From Kingdonia uniflora (taxonomy: Eukaryota; Streptophyta; Magnoliopsida; Ranunculales; Circaeasteraceae): 64,000 nt of DNA. Numbering within the stretch: the first letter of the stretch is position 1; each line of letters opens with the position of its first letter. Position numbers and translations under genes: made by a program. The stretch is taken from positions 2,790,001-2,854,000 of the forward strand of contig JACGCM010001441.1 in NCBI GenBank assembly GCA_014058105.1. The letters run 5' to 3'. The notes beneath the pieces are model-generated. The model did not search any database. It had not been told where the DNA came from and saw nothing but the letters and a program-made list of their open reading frames with translations. Positions 10,850-21,585 of the stretch are shown in pieces.

Positions 10850-11185
10850 TCCAAAAGTCATGAATCCCATTCTATCGTAAACTCACTCATAACCATAAAT
10901 CCCATTGCTAGGAAGTTGTCCCTTTCTACCAATCCTGAAAAACTCAATGTTCTCCCTCCTGGTTGTAGTCACTTTCCTCTCTAGAATACTATCCTCTTTC
11001 AATCCATAGATCATCAATTGATGGTAGACGAGTGTTTATTGTGGAGTCTTCACCTAGTAGAGATGGCTCAAAATGTTTCAAGTGTTGGGCATTAATAACC
11101 TAATACATTATCATAAATGGTGGCAAATCTAGTTAAAAAGTCTTGTCGCCAATCTTCTTGAGGATAGTTGATACACTGGAATTTT
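10850..11185 (-). pseudogene. Chromovirus integrase C-terminus with chromodomain-side motif
   Basis: Minus-strand reading gives 'ILKKIGDKTF', then 'LDLPPFM', 'INAQHLKHFEPSLLGED', 'LPSIDDLWIE' and 'ILERKVTTTRR'. This matches the end of plant chromovirus integrases, where V-N-x-x-H-L-K-x-F-E-P precedes the chromodomain sequence that begins I-L-E-R-K. Chromodomains tether integration to heterochromatin marks. Several stops interrupt it. It is separated from its upstream half at about 12980 by an LTR-like insertion. Confidence 0.55.
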
Positions 11186-11194
11186 TGCTTCAAT

Positions 11195-12978
11195 AAATTC
11201 CCGCTACTGATGTAGTATGTCGGTAAGCGGGGTCAAACCATACTGGGGATCGGTGTCAGTTATGCTATTTGAGAATATAGTTTTTTTTATTGTTTCCTGA
11301 AGATGGTTGGAGATAATTTTGTGATGAGAGGAATATTCTAGAGGAGAACTATAACTTTGGGAATATGTGCCCCTACTTGAGCCGTTCTTATCTGGATCTA
11401 CCTGTGAGGTTGCCTTCCCAAGCTCTTTTTGAGTACCCTTTTTAAGGGCTACTACTCACGACTGTCCTGAGTCGGGACCCTTCTTATTCGGGACGAAATT
11501 TCGACCTTCCATTTTAAAGGCAATGTCCCACCATCTCAGTCCTAAGCTTATTCGGCTCTAGGACCTTCTTGTGCCTTAGTAGGTATTGCAAGAATTTGGA
11601 CCCTTCTTAAAACCTACCTGGGTTCTCGGATATGATCGTATTAAGAACTCACACTATGACCTGTCAAATGAGCATGTCAGGACATGGCTGGTCTACAACA
11701 AGTACCATCTGCCCTAGTTTCTATTATAGAAGAGGTCGAGACCCGACTAGTCTTTCAGAATTACCCTATTTGAGAAGCATTCCCCTATACCTCGTTAGTC
11801 CTTAGGAGGATGCTAAGAATAGAGATTAGTCTCACTTAAGAGAGTTAATCATCCTAGTCTCTCCCTTAGACCTCTGAGGAGGAGAACATTAAAAGGCTCC
11901 AAGAACACCCTCTTTGGGGGGGCATACTCTTATACCTCTAGGGTCTTAAAGAAGGATACTATGAATAGGGGGAGAATATTCTAGTATCTCCCTTAGACTT
12001 CTGAGGAGGAGAACATTTTAAGGCTCCAAGAGTACCCTCTTTGGGGGGTGCATACTCTTATACCTCTAGGGTCTTAAAGAAGGATACTATGAATAGGGGC
12101 TAGGCTCAATTAAAAGTTTTAACCCTCCTAGACCCTCACTTGGACATTTGAGGGGGAGACCCAATGGTGACCTAACAACTAGACTCAGGTTGGCTAGCTT
12201 CCTCCCTATAGTCATAGCTAAGGAGTTTAGCAGGCCATACCTGGGTTTGTGCCCAAGGAAGTCTAAACTAAAACGCATAACTCTTAAACAAAGAGCTCTC
12301 CCTTGAATTTTATTCCTTTGAGAGATGATGATTACAATTGTGGGGAGGTTTCTTTTATAACTGAAGAAACTAATGCCCTTTTATTATATAAGCAATATGG
12401 GACTAAACAAAATAGAGTTTTTCATCATTTTCATTTGTTTCTAACGTAGAAAGGGTATAAGAGTCTTTCTGTCAAAATTTGGGGACCAAGCCATCCAGTA
12501 GACCCACGAGCGCCAGTCTTCTAAGGCTTATGGACCCGCGATCACAGGTCAATGGTGGCCTTGAGGCTTCAACTTTAAACAATCTTTTTGAGCTTTTTTT
12601 AGATGTATAAAATAAGTCAAATTTGGCCCTATTATCCTAGGAAGTGCATAATGAATTTTGGTCACTCCTTGAAAACTAGGGAACTATCTGAAGTATTGGG
12701 GATTGTCCTTGACACTTGGTGTAGCTTCAGGCTGATCTACAGTGCTTCAGCAGTACTTTGGCTCCACAAAATGCCTTTAGAATAAAGAATACATAAAGAA
12801 GGCTTCTTAAGACCATTTACTCTCATTTTGTACCAAGTTCTCTTAGGAGGATCTAGAATCTTGAAAATATAAAACATAGTCATTAGTTATACTTATTAGT
12901 AACTCAGGACGGCCAAAATGACCTAGTTTAGGTGCTTTAAAATGAAAGATTTCAACACTTAATTATCTGTAGCTAACA
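11195..12978 (-). mobile_element. Probable solo LTR inserted in chromovirus integrase
   Basis: This sequence interrupts one reading of the chromovirus: 'LYLSKEQLNGEGIKLKPIRY' ends near 12985 and the same domain resumes at about 11185. On the minus strand it can be bounded as TGTTAGCTAC...ACTACATCA (TG...CA). It contains AGTCCCATATTGC with TATATAA, a second TTATAAAAG and AATAAAATTC in promoter-to-polyA order (12400 down to 12300), as LTRs do. I found no clear target duplication, so the ends are approximate. No coding region is recognisable. Confidence 0.4.
11860..12115. repeat. 127-bp tandem duplication
   Basis: Two near-identical units containing CTGAGGAGGAGAACATT and TATACCTCTAGGGTCTTAAA are offset by 127 bases (CCCTTAGA at 11863 and 11990). 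It lies inside the LTR-like insert. Confidence 0.8.
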
Positions 12979-13079
12979 GTCAATAACGAATAGGCTTTAA
13001 TTTTATCCCTTCTCCATTTAGTTGTTCCTTACTTAAGTATAACCATTCAAGGTGACCCTCATGAAAAGTACACCCCACG

Positions 13080-14255
13080 TAATGTTTAATTATCATGTCG
13101 TGCTTTATACTTGGCCTGAGATTTGATCATTTGTGCTTCAACTTAACTGTAAAACTTACTGATTCTCTCCAAAAAAAATGTTGAGCTTTAACATGATCAT
13201 CTTTTTCTTTCATTCTCATCTACTTGTCGCTGAGATTGAATGCCATATCAAAAGGACTCTGAGGTAAGTACCCCAAACATACTTCAAAGGAAGATTCATT
13301 GTAGATACATGTATTGCTCAGTTAAAAGAAAAATAAAGATATGGTAGACTCTCATTCAGTTTTAGGATTCTTAAAATAGAATCCCCTCAATAAATGTACC
13401 AAAGTGTTATTAATAACCTCTATCAAACCATCTGCCTGCGGATAAAAAACAGTGCTCCTCTTCAATCTCATATTTATCATCCCCCATAAAGACCTTCAGA
13501 AATGGCCAAGAAAATGGCTATCTCTATCTAAAATAATAGAAGAAGGTAACCCAAATTACTTTCATACATGTATAAAAAATAACTTAGCTACCCCTTCACC
13601 TGTAACTATCTTCTTGTACAGAATAAGGACTATCATCTTACTGAAATGATCTACCACCACGAATAAATAATCACTCCCAGATTTGGTAATAGGCAATCCG
13701 CCTATAAAATCCATTGAAATACTATCCTAAGGTCTGTTAGTTACTGGTAAAGGAAGGTATAACCCTAACTTACGGTTGGAAGGCTTCGAGGTGTTCCATA
13801 AAACATAACCACGAATAACACGAGCAACATCTAAAGGTATCTTCGGCTAGTAGACATAATGCCTAAGATTCAAATGAGTCTTCTAAACCCCAAAATTTAC
13901 TATAACTCTAGAAGTATGAGCCTCACGAATCTACTGTAAATGATCTCCATCATCTGGAATACATAAAAAATTACCCCTGTAAATCAAACCATCCTTCAGA
14001 TGGTACTTACAAGTAGATCTTTCCTTGTAGCAGCTTCTAGTGAACCACCTCAAACTCTGTATCTATGTCACACTCTTAAAATAATCAAAAAGGATAATAG
14101 GTTGAATCTGTATAGCCACCAGTAATACATAACTTACTAGAGCTGGGGGTCGAGATAACATATCTACTAGCTTATTAGAAATACATGATCTTAAAATAAG
14201 AATTCTTGTGGTGCTTAGAATCAAGAAATTTTTACGCTAGAATCTAGAAAATCTG
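13080..14255 (-). pseudogene. Chromovirus RNase H end and integrase core
   Basis: The minus strand shows 'DFIGGLPITKSGSDYLFVV' (first catalytic Asp), 'SIILDRDSHFLGHFW' (second Asp) and 'FYPQADGLIEVINNTLV' (the Glu), so all three DDE residues are recognisable. Upstream, 'KDGLIYRGNFLCIPDDGD' and 'REAHTSRVIVNFGV' mark the integrase zinc-binding region, but the expected C-x-x-C is degraded. Frame changes and stops are scattered throughout, so the enzyme cannot be made. Integrase inserts the cDNA copy; here it identifies the family only. Confidence 0.65.
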
Positions 14256-14269
14256 GTCCCTATCTTCTC

Positions 14270-14547
14270 TAAAACTTTTTCTCTATATAGACCTTACCTG
14301 CAGTTCGCTATCGTGTAGAAGCACGTTCTCCAAATAATAAAGTAAGTGGTAGTTGAATATATAATTGTTAGTTCGTGGAAGGCAGGTGTCTTTGACTTAT
14401 TCATATTTTGTTATAGTGCTTGATTCACGTTCTTTATCAGTTCGTGGTCTAGGTGTCAATGCTGATTGTACATGTCACATGTAAAATGTGTAAGTCTAAT
14501 ATTAAGGTAGATCATGTTTGGACTAGGTCGAATGATAGGTCCCTACA
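14270..14547 (-). mobile_element. Tat 3' LTR, truncated (minus)
   Basis: The plus strand ends ...GATAGGTCCCTACA at 14547, i.e. TGTAGGGACCTATC on the minus strand, matching the LTR starts at 53287 (TGTAGAGACCTATC) and 24755 (TGTAGGAACTTATC). Shared blocks include GTTCGTGG...CAGGTGTC and CACGTTCTCC. About 280 of roughly 600 bases remain; the rest was lost where chromovirus sequence now abuts. Confidence 0.65.
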
Positions 14548-14570
14548 ATCGCCCCCTTGCAACTGAAAGC
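14548..14570 (-). other. Polypurine tract of minus-oriented Tat element
   Basis: On the minus strand, a purine-rich CAAGGGGGCGAT lies directly before the LTR start TGTAGGGACC. This is where a retroelement polypurine tract primes plus-strand DNA. It shows the 3' LTR is at low coordinate and that genes A, B and C to the right are antisense to the element. Confidence 0.6.
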
Positions 14571-14812
14571 ACAGGTAGCTTTAGTTGAGAAAGAATGGTA
14601 TTTAATAATATTTGTTGGAAGTTAAAAATGTATGATGTATTGATATTGAATTTGACTGGCTGGGTACTTGGTATTTCTTTATGGAAGACTGTATTTGACA
14701 TTTATGATGGTGGAAAAGATTGATGTACTTGACATTTGGTTTTCCCAGTAAAGGTTATTCTTTGAATGATGACTGCTTTAGAAATCCATTTGCGTATTGA
14801 ATGGGGATTTGG

Positions 14813-14856
14813 TATAAATAATACATGTACTGTAGCGACTGTCATCTTTATAAAAG
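14813..14856 (+). promoter_or_regulatory. TATA boxes of antisense gene A, copy 2
   Basis: TATAAATA at 14813-14820 lies 88 bases upstream of the ATG at 14901, and a second box, TATAAAAG, is at 14849-14856. Copy 3 has TATAAATA at the same relative distance (89 bases). Confidence 0.55.
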
Positions 14857-14900
14857 TAGCCTATTTTTGTAAAAATCTCTTGGTGTATGCTGTCTTGAGA

Positions 14901-15182
14901 ATGGTGATGACCAGGCAGTAGACATATGAAGTGAAGGTTCTTATGGAGTTACAGAATTTGTTGTTGCAATACTTTGGTAATCAGTCTTTAGAGATACCCA
15001 CTCCCATTCTGGTGCCACTAACATATCATGGGATGACAGAGCAGGAAGTGGCTGAAGTTAAGGATGATTACTACCACATATAGCTGTTCCACTATGTGAT
15101 TATATCTGGGGAACAATGTCGGGTTTGCCTGTCAGCGGAGGACAAGGTTGAGGAGACAGATGTGGAGGCTGGCGGAAATTAA
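14901..15182 (+). pseudogene. Antisense gene A of Tat element, copy 2
   Basis: 94 codons in one frame from ATG (MVMTRQ) to TAA at 15180-15182, interrupted by two in-frame TAG codons (codon 7, and after 'DDYYHI'). It shares 'TYHGMTEQEVAEVKDDYYHI' and 'LSAEDKVEETD' with the matching parts of copy 3. It lies about 350 bases inside the 3' LTR, on the opposite strand to the element. The 3' flank GAGCTAATGAAAAAG near 15595 is shared with copies 1 and 3. Unknown function; the same frame held over three diverged copies argues that it was once translated. Confidence 0.6.
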
Positions 15183-16152
15183 AGGATGCACTGTCGGTAA
15201 CCTGCAAGTGATTGGGTTCAAAAGTAGAATCCTCCTTTAATCTCTACCAACTTGAAGGTGGTGAGGGTTACGGAGGAAGATATGGTGGTGGAGGAGAAGG
15301 AAGACGGAGATTGGAAATCTTCTTCTACTCAATCATTGTTCTTCTTCTTGAAGGAATGTTTCATGCAGGAGGTTGGTTCATGCTCTATTACAATGAGCTT
15401 CCTTAGTTTCTTGTGGAAGTAAGTTACGGTGGAGGTGGGCTCAAGCTCTGTGACAACCATTGAATGCATTTTTCATGCAAAAATTTTTGGTAGGAAACAG
15501 TGTTGAAAACTAAAATATAATGTAACCTATAGATTGATCTGTAAAAATTTCTAGAAACTTCTTCTTTGTAAAGTATTATGTAAGCAATATTTGAGCTAAT
15601 GAAAAAGATATTTGTGCAAAAATTATGTTGATAAATCAAATTTAGAAATTAGTAGTCAAATCGAACTAAAAGGTATTTGGAATATTGAAATGTAATATTG
15701 CAGAATGCGAACTGAAATGAGTAGTATAAGTCAAACTGGTATAATGTACCTCCTTATAATGTATTAATTGACTTGATGAAGATATATGTGAAGATGTAAA
15801 AATAGATATATGTGGTACGTATATCGAACTGATTAGGTACCAAGAATCGAGCTATGAGGCATCATTCTTATGTAGAATAGAATGTGCAAAAATTAAACAT
15901 CGAATTGGGGAGGTATTTTGGAAATGTATAACATAGGGGAGAGATTGTAAAAATGAGTTTGAAATGTAATAAGGTTGATGTGGAAAGATAAGTTCAGATA
16001 ACTTTCTATCATGATTTCAAGATTTTCAGTTATGGAAAAACAGAGTAAATATAGATTATATGATATATAGAATGTGGGGGATTTGATGTTATCTCAAAGA
16101 GGTGTATAAATTATGTGGGAGATGTGATGTAGAGAGGAGGAAGAAAAATAAA

Positions 16153-16491
16153 ATGGTGAAGACTCGTTCTAAAAGACCTCGTCATGCTTCGGAGTGGTGC
16201 TTAGCAATAAAGATTGCAGAAGTGCGGGAAAAGATTTTTGAGCTATTAGATTATGATGCAGACTTGCCTGAATCTAAAATCCGGTTTGACGGGATAGACG
16301 CGAGAGCGAAGGAATATGAGATTGGGCATCACTTTTATTCAAAGATATTTTGTAAATTGGTATTGGAGCCTAAAGCTCGAAAAGCTGTTGTGAGGAAAAT
16401 TGTTAAGGAAGATGAGAGGATTTCTCAGGGTGAACTGATTAGATGTGGTGCTCTAAGGCATTTTGGATGTTTCATGTGTAATTATGTATAA
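16153..16491 (+). CDS. Antisense gene B of Tat element, intact 112-aa ORF
   Basis: An uninterrupted 112-codon frame starting MVKTRSKRPRHAS. I prefer the ATG at 16153 over an in-frame ATG at 16102 because the copy at 2316 begins with the same motif (MVRTRSQSIRHAT). It is basic at the N-terminus, then helical and charged ('IAEVREKIFELLDYDADLP', 'KARKAVVRKIVKEDERIS'), with Cys residues near the end. No known domain is recognised. It sits between genes A and C on the plus strand, antisense to the Tat element. The MVxTR start is shared with gene A, suggesting a common origin. This is the only member of the antisense block here without a visible lesion. Confidence 0.55.
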   Translation: MVKTRSKRPRHASEWCLAIKIAEVREKIFELLDYDADLPESKIRFDGIDARAKEYEIGHHFYSKIFCKLVLEPKARKAVVRKIVKEDERISQGELIRCGALRHFGCFMCNYV

Positions 16492-17434
16492 GGGAGCAAA
16501 CTAGATCGAATTTGAATGCAGGAAGAAAACTTCTTCAGAATTTGTTCCTATGATGTTGTAAATGTTGTTTGGAACTATTGGAATAAAATTTGAATTTTAA
16601 AATGTTATAGCATTGGAAATGACGTCAGCAGTTCAATAAGTCGTAAAAGAAGGAATAGAGAAATTAGATCAACTTTATTATTTGTCTATTATGAAAGGGT
16701 AGAAAAAGTTTGATTACGTATGAGTAGAGAGTCATCATGAGTATGAGAAGGTCTGAGGGAGATTTGGGTAGGAGAGAAAAAAATATATTTAAATATAGGA
16801 TGTGGGATAATTATGGGAAGGCATTTTTGCCAAAAAGGTACAAAATGTCTGACATTAATTATAGAAGGGACGTCTTGGTTCCAAAACTGAGAGTAGCTTG
16901 TGCGAGTCCCAATAACTACCACCAATTAGAGAGAAAAAGTTTAAATAACTGTTCATCTTCCTCATTCAAACATTTATCAAACTTAAAAAAATGAAAGAAA
17001 GAGGGAGAAAAAAGAGATTAAGTTGCAGAGATTCAAAAGAGTGATTGGACGAAGGTAATCATCATAGAAGGAGGGAGAAGGTCGTGGAGGCAGAGTCAAG
17101 GCATTGGTTGCATAGTACTGTGATGAAAGAGGGATTGGGCGCAGCTCCTGACTCATACTCTGACTTTGCAGGTTAGTGATTGAGTTATGATTTTGTGATT
17201 GTGAAGTTTGAGATGGAGATTACAATATTTTTGCGGGCTTTCAAAATTTGAAAAATTTACTATTTATTGTAAACTTTTGAAAAATCTGTTTAATTTGCAT
17301 AGAAAAAGAAATATGTATATGATGTATGTATGTGTATGATAGATATATGATTTATGTATGTATGGATATGTATAGACAAAAGATAATGATTGAGAAAATT
17401 GACAGAATACCTAGACCTGTATGTATGTTAAGGC

Positions 17435-20400
17435 GTGAGGAGACTCTATTATAGAAATAAGTCTCATCCTCAAGCCTTTGATATGGAACCTTTACCTGAT
17501 ATGGGGACTTTTCCCTCTGGTCGTGTGGAGGAAGTAGCATCTGATGAGGCTAAAAATATAGAGGTTGTAGATGTAGATTTTGAGGGGGAGGACAAAGTTC
17601 AATTTGTACAATTTCCAGATTTCCCTGGTATTTGTTATACTATCCTCCAAAGTCTGATGTATTCAAAGGATTCTATAAAATCAAAGGTAGTTTAGGTGAA
17701 AAATGAGATAATGTTATAAAACATACCAGGAGGTCATTTAGGGGCTGTACTGTGCCAACTGGGGAAGAACATTTCTTCTTGCTGTCGGACTTAGGATAGG
17801 AGAAATCAGATAGATGAGTAGAGGAATTGATCTTTTTTTAGTATTTTGATGGGAATGTCCAAGGGGATCCGGATCAGGGACTTCTATGCTACCTTTCTCA
17901 GTTAGAATATAGACTGATATTGCCTCTTAGCAATCTTACTAAAGGTAGTTTGAATACCATAGAGGCTTGTCCTGCCCACCTGGATGGGAATGCGTAGGAG
18001 GTAATAAACGTCTGTGATAATCTGAATAGATTGTAGGTGGAGAATGAGGTAGAGCGGAGAATAACTCATGTAAATGTTTTGCAGTATTATACTGTAAAAT
18101 ACTATGCAGCGACTGGTGGTGCATACTTCTCTTCTAGTTCGTCACAACCTTTGTTTTTCGATCTAAATTCAGCAGGTTAAGTCTGGAATGATAATATAAT
18201 ATGGTTGAAAGGTAATTGTCTTCAGAGAATGGATGAGGAACCCATGAACCTTATATATAGAACTCTGAAGAAAAGTAAGTAATAGTTTATGATATCAAAT
18301 TGTTGTAATTGGAGGGTAGCTCTATGTTTGCTTTAACAATTTGTGGTGTTATATTGCAGGTCCTCGGCCTCAAGTACCAAGAAGAGAATCCCTGATAGAT
18401 ACTATAGCTCGAGAAGGTGTTGAGCTCGAGATTGTCCTGAAAGAGCTCGATATCAACAGATACAAAAGAGCTAGCAGAAGGTCGGAGTAAGTGCAAAAGT
18501 TTCAAGCTAAGAGACAAATGACAAAAACTGGAGCAGGAAAGAAAATAGCTGTGGATGGGGAAGAGCGTCCGGTATTACTAAGGCTGCTATAATATCGTTG
18601 AAGGCTGGTTCTGGTGGTGCTACTTCGAGCAAGCTATCTCAATGGCACCCAAAGAGGATGGCTGTAAAGGGTGGCTCGGCCTCGGGGACCACGATAAGTG
18701 GTAAGATTGAGATGAATGCAAAGAAGAAGATGGTAGATTTGCCTGCTACTATGAGCGAGTCGAAGGTTTTGAAGAGCAGACCTGTTATGAAGGATGTGCT
18801 ACTGGTTATGGAGAACATGATGAGGCTGGCAGCTCGAGTGGCTACGGAGGAGTTGAATGCTTTTGTACAGTTGGCATTAAGTAGGGTAAGTTAATGTTTT
18901 TGTGATATTTGAACTTTTCATTTGTTTTCGAGCTAAAATATGTTTTTTTTTGTAAGCTGCTCGGATGTTGAAGGGTATCTGCCTAGAGCTCGAGAAAGGA
19001 AGGGCTGAGCTCGAGGGTGGGAGAGCGGAGCTTGAGAAGAGGGTGGCTCAACTCAAGTTTGATTTGGCTTTGGAAAGGGAGCGTTTAGTTTCCATGAAGG
19101 ACTCGCATCGGGTGATGATATGCGAGCTCACGGATGAGGCATAGAAGAATGTTGATAAAGTTGCAGCTGTTCAGGATAGCCTTGGGCACCAACTTCTCGA
19201 TTTGAGGTACTCAATTTCTAACCTTGAAGCCATTATAGCGGGACGCTATGTTAAAGAGACCGAAGTGGAAGAGGAGCTCCAGGTTGATGGCGGCTCTCTC
19301 CCAGGTGTGGTAGCAGGGTTGGATGCGATCTTTGCTAAAACTGATCTAGAGAACCGTAAGGAAGATAATTGGAAGATAGAGTATGTTTGGAGTTTGTTTA
19401 TGTGTTTTGCGTGGGTTGAAAACTGTAAGTGTATGGTACATTGATTTGTAGGATAAATTTGAGATAGGCTAAGAGATGACTGTAAATATTGATTTTCAGG
19501 AACTTAAAGATATGCGCCTCAGAATTGATAAATTAGAGAGAGAGCTCGATAAGGAACAAAATGCCTCAGTAACTCTGTTGACTTTGCAAGCGGAGCTACA
19601 AGTTAGAAAAAAGCTAGAAATATTTAACTTGGATGCTATGTTACTTTAGAACTACAAATCAAAGTTAGAAGGCAGATATAGATCATAATGAATGATAATA
19701 ACCAAGTATGTTCATACTATTTTGAAGTGTAGAAAATTAGAACATAGAAAATGTGCACCTTGAAATAGGATGTAGATGTTATTGCCATTAGTGTGAGATA
19801 ACTTCTTCACTTGAGGGCGAAATATAATCTCAGTTTGTTGGCATGTCAGAAAAAGAAATCTGTTAGAATTTTGTAAAGTTATCTATATTATGCATTGATT
19901 GTACTGTGAAGTATTGTAGAATCGAGCTTGATGGTACAGATCGAATTAGAGACCGTTCACCTGAGCGAGCAACAGACTCTTTAATACAATCATGAATTTG
20001 GGGATGAATTTGGGGCTGAATTTGATAGGATGAATAAGGCATATAAAGATAGGGAGGATCAATATGTCAAAGTACAGATCCAGTTTTCTAAGGTGACCAA
20101 GACTGTGAACGATCTAACCCGGCAGATCGAAAGTAAAAATGCCAAATTAGAAAAATTGCAAAGGGGGCTTGAAGGTGCGCAAATTAAATTAGAAAAGCTC
20201 CAAAGTAGGGTAGACTTGTTGATGGTGAACGGTAAAGAAGCAGATACCACTCAATACCGCATCAAGTCGTTAGAGGTGACAGAAAATGAGTTGTAAAAAA
20301 ATACGGCCAGTTTAAAGAGTCGATTGGGGCAGAAGGACAATGAACTTATGAAGGCTCGAGATGAACTAGCTATTTCTGAAAGTGTAGTCGAGTAGTTAAG

Positions 20401-21290
20401 TGAGGTCATGCCTGCTAAAGATATTGATCTTCAGATGACCAAAAATGGTGTGAAGAGCTGAATGAGACAGTTGCAAGGTTGAAGGCGAATTTGGCCATGG
20501 CCAATTCGCGTGCCAAGAAGGCTGAGGCTGGAGAGCGATCAAAGAAGAAAATGAATGACGCCGAGGTCTTGACCATTAAGGGTAACATGGTTAACCCATC
20601 AGTTTTAGTTAAAGAGTTAGAGGTTGATCTTGTTCGTGTTCAAACTCATGTAAGGAAGGAAAACGAATGTTTAAGGTAGAGTAATGAAAAGTTAGATGAT
20701 GTTCTTCATAGAGAGCAAGAGCTAAAGGGAGTGATCAAAAGGAAAGATGAATTGCTGAACAAACCTCGTGTTGGGGGAAGTGATGTAAGCAAGTTGGAGT
20801 TGATGCCACTTCGTGCTCAAGTAAAAGAGCTGAGGATAATGAATAAATCTAAGCTTGATAAAGCAGCAAGGATAATAACACAACAAACTAAGGTGATAGC
20901 ACGCTTAGGGCAACGCGCAGAGTAGGATAGTGTTATACACAAGGCATTACAATAGCATTATCAGAGACAAAGAAAGTAATTTGCCGAGTTAGTCATGCTT
21001 GATCGAGAGAAGATTGGTCTAGAAGAGGTAGATTCGAGGGAGCTAATGGTTGCCATTGCTTATTATATGGAAGAAGTAAAAAGGCTTGAGCTCGAAAGGA
21101 ATACCTTGCATGACTGTGTGGCATTTCGAGGCTGTATTTGTAATGTTGATATAGATCGAGGAAATTACTTGAACAACATGGAAATTGAGTTAGGTTCCCG
21201 ACCTGCAGAATTAGTAGAGCAAGGCAGGAATGTGGTAACTGCTCAAGCTTCAGATTTTTTGGCTAAATGACCTCCTGTGTAGGGGAAAGC
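17435..21290 (+). pseudogene. Antisense gene C of Tat element: spliced coiled-coil protein
   Basis: A multi-exon gene on the plus strand. Near 18184 it has 'VWNDNIIWLKGN' and 'DEEPMNLIYRTLKKSK', matching the minus-strand copy at 63.8 kb ('WNENVIWVKGN', 'DEEPLDLRFRTAKQSK'). An 85-base intron follows (GTAAGT at 18275, ...TTGCAG ending 18359). Downstream exons are long charged heptad-rich coiled coils: 'LELEKGRAELEGGRAELEKR' at about 18990, 'LQSRVDLLMVNGKEAD' at 20203 and 'EEVKRLELERNTL' at 21085, each with a counterpart at 61-62 kb. In-frame stops (after 'VIICELTDEA', 'ENEL', 'KENECLR') show decay. The layout resembles plant proteins annotated 'putative gypsy type transposon' with coiled-coil tails; that assignment is inference. 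Confidence 0.6.
18275..18359 (+). other. Intron of antisense gene C
   Basis: GTAAGT donor at 18275-18280 and TTGCAG acceptor ending at 18359, 85 bases. It falls directly after the conserved DEEP...RT-K-SK block. The copy at 63.8 kb has its frame break at the same place, supporting a shared intron position. Confidence 0.55.
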
Positions 21291-21364
21291 ATAGCTGACC
21301 TCCCATAAGTAAAAAAACCTTATAGAAGTAATATGTAGCTTTTTGTATTTGTAAACATGTAGAA

Positions 21365-21585
21365 AGATGAAAGCTAGTTTTACCTTTGCCTTATCTTGTG
21401 TCTGATAGAGATCATTAATTAAAAACTAGTATTACCTTCATTTTAATCGCTGATATATGTATAAATGGGTGATTATAAGCTAGTATGTCCTTTGCTTTAA
21501 TCTGTATATATGTTGATTGAAAGCTAGTATTACATTTGCTTTAATTTGTATAAATGTCGATTGAAAGCTAGTATTCTTAAAATCT
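21365..21585. repeat. Short tandem repeats related to the Tat 162-bp array
   Basis: Five copies of AAAGCTAGTATTACCTTTGCTTTAA-like units at 43-55 base spacing. The first unit (CTAGTTTTACCTTTGCCTTATCTTGTGTCTG) closely matches the reverse complement of the 60.7-kb repeat in the other Tat element. In both elements the array lies beside the 3' end of antisense gene C. Confidence 0.6.

Larger units (their letters stand above)
10240..14255 (-). mobile_element. Decayed chromovirus (Ty3/gypsy), 5' part missing
   Basis: On the minus strand I can follow the end of RNase H ('LVDMLSRPPA' near 14160), the integrase N-terminal region, the integrase core (13350-13750), the GPF-like C-terminal region (about 13000) and, after a 1.8-kb interruption, the integrase C-terminus with a chromodomain-side motif (10850-11180). 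The low-coordinate end probably includes its 3' LTR (10240-10780), but I could not fix the ends. LTR, gag, protease and reverse transcriptase are absent; its upstream side is abutted by the Tat LTR fragment at about 14270. Confidence 0.6.
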
